Notes under the pieces: model-generated | Told to the model about the DNA's origin: nothing | The model's input: the letters and a program-made list of their open reading frames with translations, nothing else | The model's database searches: none | Shown here: positions 1 to 12,735 of the stretch, one piece after another | Layout of the letters: the number at the start of each line of letters is the position of its first letter | How positions within the stretch are numbered: the stretch's first letter is position 1 | Origin: Promineifilum sp. | GTDB lineage: Bacteria; Chloroflexota; Anaerolineae; Promineifilales; Promineifilaceae | DNA: 64,000 bases | Reading direction: 5' to 3' | Assembly: GCA_020634335.1 (NCBI GenBank) | Contig: JACKBY010000004.1 | Location: forward strand, 62,001-126,000 | Made by a program: the position numbers and the translations under genes

Positions 1-322
1 GTCCGGCATAACGTTGCAGATCGATATAGGCGGGAAAAAGTAGACGCCCCCGATTTTCGCGAAGCGGCCGGCCACGGTCCCCTTCCACCAATTGATAGAG
101 CGTAGACGTCTTGCCGATGCGGCGCGGGCCATGGAGCAAGAGGGCGTTCGGCTGACCAGTGACGGACAGATTCTCGTCGAACCAGGCAAATAGCTCTTCG
201 CGCCCAACATAGAGAGAGGACGAGACACCGGTCAGGGGGCGACCAACGACAAAAGGGTTGGCGATGAGAGCGCGAGCCTCAGGCAACGCAATATCCATAG
301 GGTTCGGTAGTTCCTTTTCCAC
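1..322 (-). CDS. P-loop (AAA/STAND-type) ATPase, C-terminus cut by window edge
   Basis: Translation of the minus strand gives an N-terminal 'NPFVVGRPLTG' box, then 'LYVGREELFAWFDENL', then a Walker A loop 'LLLHGPRRIGKTSTLYQL'. This arrangement is typical of AAA/STAND ATPases that follow a 'GR' box. The Walker B motif and everything after it lie outside the window. I chose the GTG at 322 (VEKELPNPMDIAL); an in-frame ATG at 298 is the alternative. The frame stays open up to a stop at about 414-416, so a still earlier start is possible. A strong sigma70 promoter lies upstream at 496-524. Function beyond NTP hydrolysis cannot be told from this fragment. Confidence 0.7.
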   Translation of the reverse strand, partial: MEKELPNPMDIALPEARALIANPFVVGRPLTGVSSSLYVGREELFAWFDENLSVTGQPNALLLHGPRRIGKTSTLYQLVEGDRGRPLRENRGRLLFPAYIDLQRYAG

Positions 323-495
323 ATCCAGCGCCGCGGCCCACGCACCAGCCGGCGTAAAGCTGCCGCCTATAGCCAAAAGCCGCCCACACGCGCGATCATC
401 CGATACAAGTTGTTGGCACTACCGATAAATCTGTTGGTCGTTCCCGACCGGGACGGACGCGACCGATGCGCCCAAGACACATCGATTGCGACGAC

Positions 496-524
496 ATTAT
501 AGGTAATATGTATGGGGGTGACAA
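496..524 (-). promoter_or_regulatory. Sigma70-type promoter for the P-loop ATPase
   Basis: On the minus strand, TTGTCA (524-519) and a perfect TATAAT (501-496) are separated by exactly 17 bp. The predicted transcript start is near 489, giving a leader of about 165-190 nt before the ATPase start. The stretch 299-533 holds no other convincing gene. Confidence 0.6.
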
Positions 525-533
525 GCAGTAAGT

Positions 534-1694
534 TTAGCGGCTTGGGTCGGCCAGAATATTGCGGTAGATCGAGGCCAAGAGCCGGGCAGACGATGCCCAA
601 CTGAACTGAGCGCTGCGTTCGAACCCCGCTGCGAGGAGCCGTTGCCGGGCGACCTCGTCGCCCAAGAGCCCGATCAGCGCCGCCGACCAGGCAGATTCAT
701 CGTGGGGAGAGAGCAACACGGCGCTGCTGCCGGCCACCTCGGGCAGGCTGGAGGCATCAGATGACAGCACCGGCGTGCCGCAGGCCATCGCTTCCAGCAA
801 CGGCAAGCCGAAACCCTCATACAGGCTGGGGAAGGCCAGCAGATCGGCCGCCGAATAGAGTGCAGGCAGATCGGCGTCGTCGACGAAACCGGCCAGCTTC
901 ACGCGCTCTCCCAATCCTTGCCGCTCGATTTCCTTCGGAAGTCCCTCATCCAGCCATCCCTTACCGCCCACGATCACCAGTGAATGAGGATGATGACCGG
1001 TGACAGGGCGAAAGGCACGCACCAGCATCTCGTAATTTTGCGCGGCTGAACGGTGCCGACGGCGAGCACAAACGGTCTTGGCAAGCCATAGCGGTCACAA
1101 ACGGCATCAGCGGCGGTGGCGTCAGTCACCGGCCGAAAGCGTTCATTGACGCCACCGTATAGCACTGAAATTCGTTCCGGGGCTACTCCCCAAACGATTG
1201 CAAATCACCTCGCGTCGACCTGAATCGGCCAGATGTGGTCGGCCCGCTCGACCGACCACGGTACGACACGGTTAAGATACTCGACCAACTTGACTGGAAA
1301 TGTCTCCGGTAGTGGATGAAGGCATGTCATGAACCGTCAGGATAGTTGGAATTCGACCGCTGACGGGGCAAAACAAAGTCGGGGAATGAAATAGATCGAG
1401 CGCCCGGTGAAACTCTGAACCGGCAGCGGCAGGCGCGCGCGATACCATAGCCGGTACAACCATCGCTCACCAAGCGGTGCGGCGCGGTGGGCAACACCCG
1501 TCGCGACCGGCAGAGGATCGGCCACGGCAGGACCGACGGTGGCCGCGCGGAGAATAGTTTATAGTCGAAATCGGGCGCCTCAATAACCAGGGCGTGAATC
1601 AAGTCTGCGTGTAATGGCCGATTCCCCCGCCCCGGGTCAGCGCGGCCGTGACGTCGAACCCAATGACCGCCCTGCTCCGGCCGCCCATTCCCAT
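534..1694 (-). pseudogene. GT4-family glycosyltransferase, multiply frameshifted
   Basis: Pieces of one GT-B glycosyltransferase appear in order but in different frames. The N-terminus is 'IGFDVTAALTRGGGIG' after the ATG at 1694. Middle fragments follow, such as 'IPTILTVHDM' near 1330-1370. The C-terminal domain has 'VLAVGTVQPRK', then the GT4 nucleotide-sugar motif 'EGFGLPLLEAMACGTPVLSS', ending at 534. At least four or five single-base shifts are needed to join them (for example near 1030, 1200-1300, 1370, 1510 and 1610). The total span of 387 codons equals a normal GT4 length and the residues remain conserved, so sequencing or assembly indels are as likely as true decay. The start overlaps the GtrA stop (TAATG), implying translational coupling. 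Confidence 0.7.
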
Positions 1695-2239
1695 TATTCC
1701 ACGTCGTTGTAAGTCCAGTGGCGATTGGCAAAAGTTCCAGAATAGCACGACCAGCACAGCGACGGCCAGTGACAGGTTATCGGCCAACCGCGTCGTAGGC
1801 CTGCAACGCCCTGATGCTACTCACCAGCGAACGGAACACCGGCGTCATGAAAACACGATGGGAATGCGAATCAGCACGCCCACAGCGCTGACGATGAAAA
1901 ACATCGTGAACTGCCTCCGCCGCGAGCGCGAGCGTGAATCGGGTACGTCCAATAGCGATTCCAGAGAAATTGCTGAACACCGCGGCAACGAAGCGAAATC
2001 GCCGAAGCGATGGTTGGCCCCAGATGCGTGATGAAGTATTCACTGAACCCAAAGCCGCTCAGCAGAACGTATAACCACGCCCCGGCAGGACAAGACCGTT
2101 GGCCGGATTCAGCAGCAGATTAAAGATACCGAAATCGACGACAAAGCCGATGCCGCCTACGACAAGAAATTTGATAAAACGCTCGGCCTTTGGGCTTCAC
2201 CCCAAAACGGCTCGATACGTCAGCAAAATATGCGATCAT
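1694..2239 (-). pseudogene. GtrA-family membrane protein, frameshifted
   Basis: The first part reads 'MIAYFADVSSRFGVKPK'. After one extra A in an AAA run the frame continues as 'RFIKFLVVGGIGFVVDFGIF', the signature first helix of GtrA proteins. The end reads 'LSLAVAVLVVLFWNF', then after another homopolymer shift 'NRHWTYNDVE' and a stop at 1694; this Trp-Asn-aromatic ending is typical of GtrA. Family members are 4-helix membrane proteins thought to move or present polyprenyl-linked sugars. Several shifts also lie between 1800 and 2100. The ATG at 2239 has AGGA nine bases upstream; another ATG lies at 2248. It sits between an O-antigen ligase and a glycosyltransferase. Confidence 0.65.
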
Positions 2240-3799
2240 TCTGGACATTCCTTATCAACCGCTTGGCTCCGCTTGTTTGTAGACTGGTCAGCCAGACTTC
2301 CCGGTCGGAAGCCGACCAGGCGAACAATTGTAACAGGCCAATCATCGCGCCCAAATGCACGTAAATATTATTCACGTAAAGTTTATCAACCAGATGATGG
2401 ACTGCCAACGCCACCCAGGCCGCCAATAACCCCACGACAATCCCACGTTCCGGCCACGCTATGCGTTTGGCAGCCAGATCGACTGCCCAATCAACACCAG
2501 CCAGAAGATCAGGTAGGCCAGAGACCGGCAGACCGACTTCGGCCAACAAGTTTAAATAGTAACTGTGCGCGGCCCAGTGCATCGGGAAAGTTTAACAGAT
2601 CGTAGTCGCTATAAGCAGCAGCATAATCTGCTAAAGCCGACGCCCGTCCACAGGTCGTCGCGCGCCATGCCAACGGCCGCCTGCCAATGGGCCAGCTGCT
2701 CGACAACGGCATAGTTGGTGTCGTTGATATCGACTCGCGCACGTCGCCCAGCGTAAATTCATCGCCAAAGCCGCTGAGACGGTCGACGACGGCCAAGGCC
2801 GGCCCAAACCTAGCCGACGTACCCAGCAACAAACCACTTCCCAGCAAGACGGCTGACGCGCCCATGAGCAAGAAACCAGGTAGCAAACGCTGGCACTGAA
2901 CAAGGCTATCACGGCCAGACCCGCCAGAAAACCAAGCCAAGCACCCGGCTCCAGGACAGGATCAACCCCAGCGAACCGGCAACGGCCGACAGCAGCGCGA
3001 CGCCCAGCCAAACACCATAGGGAGACAGGAAGCTGTTCGTGACACGGTTTCGCCGGCGCTCAATCCAGGCGACCAAAAGCCCCAGCACAAGGCCGATGGC
3101 CAACAGGGCAATCAGGTTCATGTAGCCGCCGAACGGGTTGGGTTGCTCAAAAGTGCCGTAGGCTCGATAAAACCTGCCCAGCACCAGGAAGTGCTCCGGC
3201 CCCTTCCCCCGCAGGCCGAACTGCCAGATTCCGATACACGCCTGGACGCCACCCGCCGCCAGCAGCATGACCAGCACCAGGCGCATAACGGCCGGGTATC
3301 CGGTTGGCCGCCGGGAAGGATCGCTCGCCAGGTCGAGGATCAACCAAACAATTAACCCAATTTCCAGCCATTTCAACAGTTCAATTAATCCCAGAGGGAT
3401 CGAGTAGGCATCCAGCAGGCTCAAGGCGGCAATCAGGATAAGCAATATCCAGGGAACGTTGAACACTGAACTGGCTATGCGCAAACGTCGACGAGCCAAG
3501 CCCGTACCGATCCAGGCCGCAACCGTTAGCAGCAAGACGATTTGTCCACTATCCAGCAGAGTGGGGCCAAGAATGATGGCCTCCAGCGCGCCGAAAGGCC
3601 CAAGAAGCAAGGCCACACCCAGCCCAACCAGCGGATAGACAAGCGTTGCGATCAGCAGAGCCGCGCCAACGACCAGCCCCCCCGCCATCGGCAACGGTAG
3701 CCGCGAAATCAGCAAAGCCACGACAACGGCCGCCCCATAGACAACCCACCTGCTTGCCGGCCCCGAAGCCCACCCTGGCGATGAAAGACGATTGATCAA
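2220..3799 (-). pseudogene. O-antigen ligase/polymerase-like membrane protein, frameshifted in its C-terminal half
   Basis: An intact 296-aa N-terminal piece (2909-3799) has about nine hydrophobic helices. It contains 'YGTFEQPNPFGGYMN', a loop characteristic of the Wzy_C/O-antigen ligase family, and 'GLILSWSR' just before the first shift at about 2945. The rest continues in other frames: 'GAWLGFLAGLAVIALF', then 'AHSYYLNLLAEVGLP' (the conserved periplasmic H-x-YL-x-L segment), then closing helices. The start is TTG at 3799, overlapping the stop of the upstream epimerase by four bases (TTGA). The likely role is to polymerise or ligate lipid-linked glycans at the outer face of the membrane. The C-terminal limit is approximate. 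Confidence 0.65.
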
Positions 3800-4740
3800 A
3801 TTCGCTGCCGAAAATAGTTGATAGTCTGGGTCAGGCCTTCCTCAACCGAAACACGCGGCTCCCAACCAAGAATGGTTCGGGCGCGGGTGATGTCGGGGCG
3901 GCGAACCTGGGGATCATCGACAATCCGATCATCGGTCGGCTCGATGCAGACGATCTCTGAATCGCTATTTGCCAGCCGCACCATCATCTCGGCCAGTTCC
4001 ATAACGCTCATCTCCATATCAGGGTTGCCGATATTGACCGGCATAGGCTCCTCGGAGAGAAGCAGCCGATAGATTCCCTCGATCAGATCGCTGTAATATT
4101 GATAGGCACGAGTCTGCTGGCCGCGACCGTAGACAGTGATCGGTTGATTTGTCAGAGCCTGATAGATGAAGTTCGGTACGGCGCGGCCGTCGTTCAGCCG
4201 CATGCGCGGGCCATAGGTGTTGAAGATACGCACGATGCGGGTCTCCAGGCCGTGATAGCGATGATAAGCCATCGTAATAGCCTCGGCGAACCGCTTGGCC
4301 TCGTCGTAGACGCCGCGCGGGCCAATAGGATTGACGTGGCCCCAGTAGGATTCCGGCTGTGGATTCACTTTCGGGTCGCCATAAACCTCTGATGTGGAAG
4401 CCAGCAGAAACCGCGCCCCCTTCTGCTTGGCCAAGCCCAATGTGTTGTGCGTGCCCAGTGAGCCGACCTTCAGTGTTGGAATAGGATGCTCCAGATAGTC
4501 ATTGGGGCTGGCCGGCGAAGCAAAGTGGAGAACGGCATCAAGCGGGCCGGGGACATAGATATACTGGCTGACATTATGCTTGATAAAACTGAACTGGTCG
4601 TGTCCATAGAGATGGGCGATGTTGTCCATGCTGCCGGTAATGAGATTATCCATGCCGACGACGGTATGCCCTTCGGCGATGAAGCGGTCGCACAAATGCG
4701 ATCCCAGAAATCCGGCTGCGCCGGTAATTAATACTCGCAT
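3796..4740 (-). CDS. UDP-glucuronate decarboxylase / NAD-dependent sugar epimerase (SDR)
   Basis: This 314-aa extended short-chain dehydrogenase has the NAD-binding 'GAAGFLGSH' (residues 7-15), 'ASTSEVYGDP' (Ser around 115-117) and the catalytic 'YDEAKR' pair (Tyr145, Lys149). The combination 'TSEVYGDP' plus 'GPRGVYDEAKR' plus 'RIFNTYGPRM' is typical of UDP-xylose synthases, which turn UDP-glucuronate into UDP-xylose. Other dTDP/UDP-sugar epimerases cannot be excluded. It is the first gene of the exopolysaccharide operon. The ATG at 4740 has GGAG six bases upstream, and the stop overlaps the next gene. Confidence 0.85.
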   Translation of the reverse strand: MRVLITGAAGFLGSHLCDRFIAEGHTVVGMDNLITGSMDNIAHLYGHDQFSFIKHNVSQYIYVPGPLDAVLHFASPASPNDYLEHPIPTLKVGSLGTHNTLGLAKQKGARFLLASTSEVYGDPKVNPQPESYWGHVNPIGPRGVYDEAKRFAEAITMAYHRYHGLETRIVRIFNTYGPRMRLNDGRAVPNFIYQALTNQPITVYGRGQQTRAYQYYSDLIEGIYRLLLSEEPMPVNIGNPDMEMSVMELAEMMVRLANSDSEIVCIEPTDDRIVDDPQVRRPDITRARTILGWEPRVSVEEGLTQTINYFRQRI

Positions 4741-4882
4741 ATGATCTCCAGACGTGTAGAAGCCCGCGCAGATGGGAGGTTTTGATCGACCATCAACGTA
4801 CTATCTCCGGGCAATCCGTTTTTATGATTTCAATCCCTGATTTTACCTCCAGCAGGGAGTGCGGGCGAATCCGCGTCCGTGC

Positions 4883-4896
4883 TATAATCTATTGTC
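4883..4896 (+). promoter_or_regulatory. Extended -10 promoter directly abutting the fni start codon
   Basis: TGC-TATAAT (TATAAT at 4883-4888) is followed by only eight bases before the ATG at 4897. The expected transcript start (4895 or so) nearly coincides with the start codon and no Shine-Dalgarno sequence is present. The mRNA should therefore be leaderless or nearly so. No good -35 box is visible, consistent with an extended -10 promoter. Confidence 0.55.
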
Positions 4897-5967
4897 ATGG
4901 AAAACGTAGCAACCTTACCTTCTGCGCCGGCGCAGGAAGTTGACATTCACGACAAACGCAAAGCCGATCACATCCGTATCAACCTGGAAGAGGATGTGGC
5001 TTTCAAAAAGCTCACCAATGGTCTGGAAGCTTATCACTTCGCGCACCAGGCACTTCCCGAACTGGACTTGGCGACGATTGATACGACCATTGAGGTATTG
5101 GGCAAACGACTGCGCACGCCCTTGCTCATTTCGTCCATGACCGGCGGCACGGCCAAAGCGCGCGAGATCAACCGCACGCTGGCCGCGGGCGCTCAGGCCA
5201 CAGGCATGGCGATGGGGCTTGGCTCCATGCGCGCCGGCATCGAAGACTCTACACTGGAGACCACCTATCAGGTTCGCGACGTCGCTCCCGACATTTTGCT
5301 GTTTGCCAATCTGGGCGCAGTACAGCTCAATTACGGCTACGGCTTAACCCAGTGCCGGCAGGCGGTTGACATGATCGAAGCCGATGCCCTCATTCTCCAC
5401 CTGAATCCCCTGCAAGAGGCGGTTCAACCCGAGGGCGACGGCAATTTTGCGGGATTGCTCAACAAAATCGAGGCCATTTGCCGGCAGCTGCCCGTGCCGG
5501 TTATAGCCAAGGAAGTGGGCTGGGGATTCTCGCGCGAAGCGGCTCGCCAACTGGCAGACGCGGGCGTGGCTGCCATTGACGTGGCCGGCGCGGGGGGAAC
5601 CTCTTGGAGCCAGGTCGAAATGTATCGCGCCCCCACCGCTCGCCATGCTCGAATCGCCGGGGCGTTCATCGATTGGGGCATTCCAACAGCCGACTCCATT
5701 CGTTATTGCCGCGAGGCTGCGCCCGACTTGCCCGTTTTTGCCAGCGGCGGCATCCGCGACGGGATTGAGGCGGCCAAATGTATCGCCCTCGGCGCGTCGC
5801 TGGTCGGATTGGCCGGCGAATTCCTGCGCGCGGCCGACCGGGATGGCGTCGCGGGCGTCGTCGAATTATCCGACACGATCACCCAGGAATTGCGCGTGGC
5901 GATGTTTTGCGCGGCCGCCGGCGATCTTCACGCTCTGGCCCGCACGCCGCTGCACAAGACATTCTAG
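4897..5967 (+). CDS. fni: Type 2 isopentenyl-diphosphate delta-isomerase
   Basis: This 356-aa FMN-dependent isomerase interconverts IPP and DMAPP, feeding isoprenoid synthesis. The N-terminus has 'HDKRKADHI' (residues 18-26), typical of Idi-2. The TIM barrel carries 'LISSMTGGT' (77-85), 'HLNPLQE' (168-174, with the catalytic Gln), 'GAGGTSW' (231-237) and the FMN-phosphate loop 'SGGIRDG' (283-289). Length matches the family. It is followed 30 bp later by a polyprenyl synthase on the same strand, so the two form a small isoprenoid operon. Expression probably starts from the extended -10 promoter at 4883. Confidence 0.95.
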   Translation: MENVATLPSAPAQEVDIHDKRKADHIRINLEEDVAFKKLTNGLEAYHFAHQALPELDLATIDTTIEVLGKRLRTPLLISSMTGGTAKAREINRTLAAGAQATGMAMGLGSMRAGIEDSTLETTYQVRDVAPDILLFANLGAVQLNYGYGLTQCRQAVDMIEADALILHLNPLQEAVQPEGDGNFAGLLNKIEAICRQLPVPVIAKEVGWGFSREAARQLADAGVAAIDVAGAGGTSWSQVEMYRAPTARHARIAGAFIDWGIPTADSIRYCREAAPDLPVFASGGIRDGIEAAKCIALGASLVGLAGEFLRAADRDGVAGVVELSDTITQELRVAMFCAAAGDLHALARTPLHKTF

Positions 5968-5997
5968 TCGAAAAAACCAACCTCTTCACGTGACGCT

Positions 5998-7029
5998 ATG
6001 ATGAATTCACTTGACAACTGGTCGGCCGCCTTCCTGCCGGCTATCGACGCCGAGATGCGAGCCGTACTCGGCGCGGATGATCCGAGCCGTTCCGCCAGCC
6101 CATTTTATGGCATGATCCACTATCATATGGGCTGGGTGAATGACCAGATGCGCCCGATTGAAAGCAACGGCGGCAAACGCATCCGGCCAGTTTTGTGCTT
6201 GCTTGCCTGCGCCGCCGCCGGGGGAGACTGGGAGCTGGCGGTTCCGGCGGCCGCGGCCATCGAGATTCTGCATAACTTCTCACTCGTCCACGACGACATA
6301 CAGGACAACAGCCCCACCCGGCGCGGTCGCCCCACGCTTTGGACGCTCCAGGGACAACCTCAGGCGATTAACACCGGCGATGCGATGTTCGCCATGGCCC
6401 ACTTAGCGCTGAACCGGCTGACCCAACACGGAGTGCCGCCGGCGGTCGTGGTACGCGCCTTGCGCCGGTTCGACGAAACGTGCATTGCCCTGACCGAGGG
6501 CCAATATACCGACATGAGTTTCGAGACACGGAGCGCGGTCACCGTCGATGAATATATCGCCATGATCACCGGCAAGACGGCCGTCCTGATTGCCCTAGCG
6601 GCCGAGCTGGGTTCGCTGGTGGCCCGCGCCGATGACCAGCGGATTCATGCATTTGCCGACTATGGGTTGAATATGGGATTGGCCTTCCAGGTACAGGACG
6701 ACATCCTGGGCATCTGGGGCGACGAAGTGCTGACGGGAAAATCCGCAGCCACCGACATCACCACACGCAAAAAGACGCTTCCCGTTCTCTACGCCCTGTC
6801 GAAGAGCCAACAGTTGCGCGAGCTGTACGATGGAGAAGAAAGTGGACAGGAGTTTGTGCGTCGCACGGTGGAAATTCTGGACGAAACCGGCGCGCGCCAG
6901 TTCGCCGGCGATGCCGCGGAACGGTACACCAACATGGCAATCGCCGGACTGTCGGCCGCCCAACCCGTTGAGCCGGGTGCCGGCGCCCTGCGAAATTTAA
7001 CCGCCACCTTGTTGCGGCGCGATTTTTAA
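5998..7029 (+). CDS. Polyprenyl (geranylgeranyl/farnesyl-type) diphosphate synthase
   Basis: This 343-aa trans-isoprenyl synthase has the allylic-substrate motif 'GKRIRP' (59-64), a first Asp-rich motif 'DDIQDNSPTRRG' (99-110) and a second 'QDDILGIWGD' (233-242). The first motif is of the DDxxD form. 'LHNFSLVHDD' places aromatic Phe94 five residues before it, which in this family helps set chain length; exact product length (C15-C20 or longer) cannot be fixed by eye. It condenses IPP with allylic diphosphates made by the upstream isomerase. A bidirectional terminator at 7033-7066 ends the operon. Confidence 0.9.
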   Translation: MMNSLDNWSAAFLPAIDAEMRAVLGADDPSRSASPFYGMIHYHMGWVNDQMRPIESNGGKRIRPVLCLLACAAAGGDWELAVPAAAAIEILHNFSLVHDDIQDNSPTRRGRPTLWTLQGQPQAINTGDAMFAMAHLALNRLTQHGVPPAVVVRALRRFDETCIALTEGQYTDMSFETRSAVTVDEYIAMITGKTAVLIALAAELGSLVARADDQRIHAFADYGLNMGLAFQVQDDILGIWGDEVLTGKSAATDITTRKKTLPVLYALSKSQQLRELYDGEESGQEFVRRTVEILDETGARQFAGDAAERYTNMAIAGLSAAQPVEPGAGALRNLTATLLRRDF

Positions 7030-7032
7030 CAA

Positions 7033-7066
7033 AAAGCCCGGATAACCTCACAGGTATCCGGGCTTT
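7033..7066. terminator. Bidirectional intrinsic terminator between polyprenyl synthase and rpoC
   Basis: A perfect 12-bp stem (7033-7044 AAAGCCCGGATA pairing with 7055-7066) encloses a 10-nt loop. It is flanked by A5 on one side and T-rich sequence on the other. It lies between two convergent genes, so it can serve both. Confidence 0.85.
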
Positions 7067-7093
7067 CTCGTCAATTATTTGACCTTCGGAAGG

Positions 7094-11554
<4,461 letters not shown>

Positions 11555-11667
11555 TAATGACCTCCCAAAATCATTAAGGCTCTACCCTTCCGGAAAAAGC
11601 GCGATCCGATATTTCAATAAGCGTGATCAGCGTGATCGTAGAATAATTCAGTGGTCAAACGCGCAAA

Positions 11668-11695
11668 AGAGCGACTGGGCAACTGCCAGCGCTCT
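11668..11695 (-). promoter_or_regulatory. Terminator-like hairpin in the rpoC leader (possible attenuator)
   Basis: On the minus strand, AGAGCGCTGG pairs with CCAG-T-CGCTCT (one bulged T) and is followed by TTTT. It lies downstream of the predicted rpoC transcript start (about 11717) and 110 nt before the GTG. It has the form of an intrinsic terminator inside a 160-nt leader, so premature termination could tune rpoC. No competing antiterminator was worked out. Confidence 0.4.
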
Positions 11696-11723
11696 TGGAC
11701 ACGTTCTCTGCGAACTATTTGCA

Positions 11724-11751
11724 ATTATATCGGCATCCGTCAATATGTCAA
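11724..11751 (-). promoter_or_regulatory. Sigma70 promoter of rpoC
   Basis: A consensus TTGACA (11751-11746) and TATAAT (11729-11724) are spaced by 16 bp in a notably AT-rich stretch (11710-11830). A second TTGACA copy lies at 11763-11758, and TATGTCAAA repeats directly with a 12-bp period. Another TATAAT (minus, 11807-11802) with a weak -35 may be a further promoter. The 334-bp gap 11555-11888 contains this promoter region and leader, and no gene that I can support. Confidence 0.65.
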
Positions 11752-11888
11752 ATAATATGTCAAATTTCTCACCGAAATTAACGTTACTCACGCGATCTAG
11801 AATTATATCATATATAATCCAGAATACAAGTGGTTTATGTAAACCCAAACAGCTGCTCCTCAGCAGCGAGTCCATGGTCGAAGAGACC

Positions 11889-12707
11889 TCAGCCCAGCCG
11901 AATGTGGGCCTGACCGCGAAGCGACTGATTCACCTGTTGCACATCGATCTTGAGGACCTCCCCCCACTTTTTGATCACAGCCAACTCATTCGTTCGCTTG
12001 CTATCGTCCAGCACGATCAGACTATGCTGATGCAAAGCGGGGGCGAAGAAAGGCAACGCCGGGTAGCGCGACAAAGTGGCGATAGACTTTGGCCCGTCGA
12101 CCAGCAACAGGTCAATTTGCTCGGCCTGCTCCAATATTTGCCGCGCCACGACCAGAGAATACCAGGCAGCACCAGAGTCGGCGTTAGCCTCAAGCGGGGC
12201 GTGCAGAACCGTCACGTAATCAGCCAAACCCTCATGAACAATCGCCGACGTCATGACGGCGTGCCATTTTTCGTCTTCCTCAAGGGAGAAGATATGGCCC
12301 TGCCCCAATTGCCGTAGTAAATTCCCGATGAGAAGAGTGGAAACGCCGGCTCCACATTCCACCACCGTCCGATAGCCATTGTACTGAATGGTAGAAAGCA
12401 GACTCTGCAAGTTGTTGGCTTCCATTGCCCAGAAACCATAGGGTACGAAGGTCTTTCCAAACAGGGGTTGCAGATTGATGAACGCTCGCAATTCGCGATT
12501 TTCGTTTTCCAGTCCCAGCATTCCGGTGCGCTTGCGATCGACATAAAACAAAACGATAAGAACAACCAAGGCCCAGGCTATGGCTGCTCCGGTAGCCAGC
12601 GGCTGATAGATGTAATAAATGACCAGGTAAAATACTAGGGTCGAGACAAAGGCGGCAGCCGCAACAAGCAAAAGGCGATCGCGGGTGATCGTGCTGGAGT
12701 TGTTCAT
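11889..12707 (-). CDS. Membrane-anchored class I methyltransferase-like protein
   Basis: The 272-aa product starts at an ATG at 12707 with GGAGG about eight bases upstream. A longer frame from 12779 overlaps prfB and is less likely. Two hydrophobic helices occupy residues about 12-55, followed by a short coil and a Rossmann-type domain with motif I 'VVECGAGVSTLLIG' and 'LLLVDGPKS' later on. This resembles SAM-dependent methyltransferases linked to sugar or lipid metabolism (Methyltransf_24-like). Substrate is unknown. It follows prfB on the same strand by 29 bp, so cotranscription is likely. Confidence 0.6.
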   Translation of the reverse strand: MNNSSTITRDRLLLVAAAAFVSTLVFYLVIYYIYQPLATGAAIAWALVVLIVLFYVDRKRTGMLGLENENRELRAFINLQPLFGKTFVPYGFWAMEANNLQSLLSTIQYNGYRTVVECGAGVSTLLIGNLLRQLGQGHIFSLEEDEKWHAVMTSAIVHEGLADYVTVLHAPLEANADSGAAWYSLVVARQILEQAEQIDLLLVDGPKSIATLSRYPALPFFAPALHQHSLIVLDDSKRTNELAVIKKWGEVLKIDVQQVNQSLRGQAHIRLG

Positions 12708-12735
12708 ATCTGTGTGCTCCTCCCCGGAGCTCGTA

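Noticed and set aside
367..600. 77-aa minus-strand frame between the ATPase and the glycosyltransferase
   Set aside because: It overlaps the end of the glycosyltransferase and spans the ATPase promoter; composition is not protein-like.
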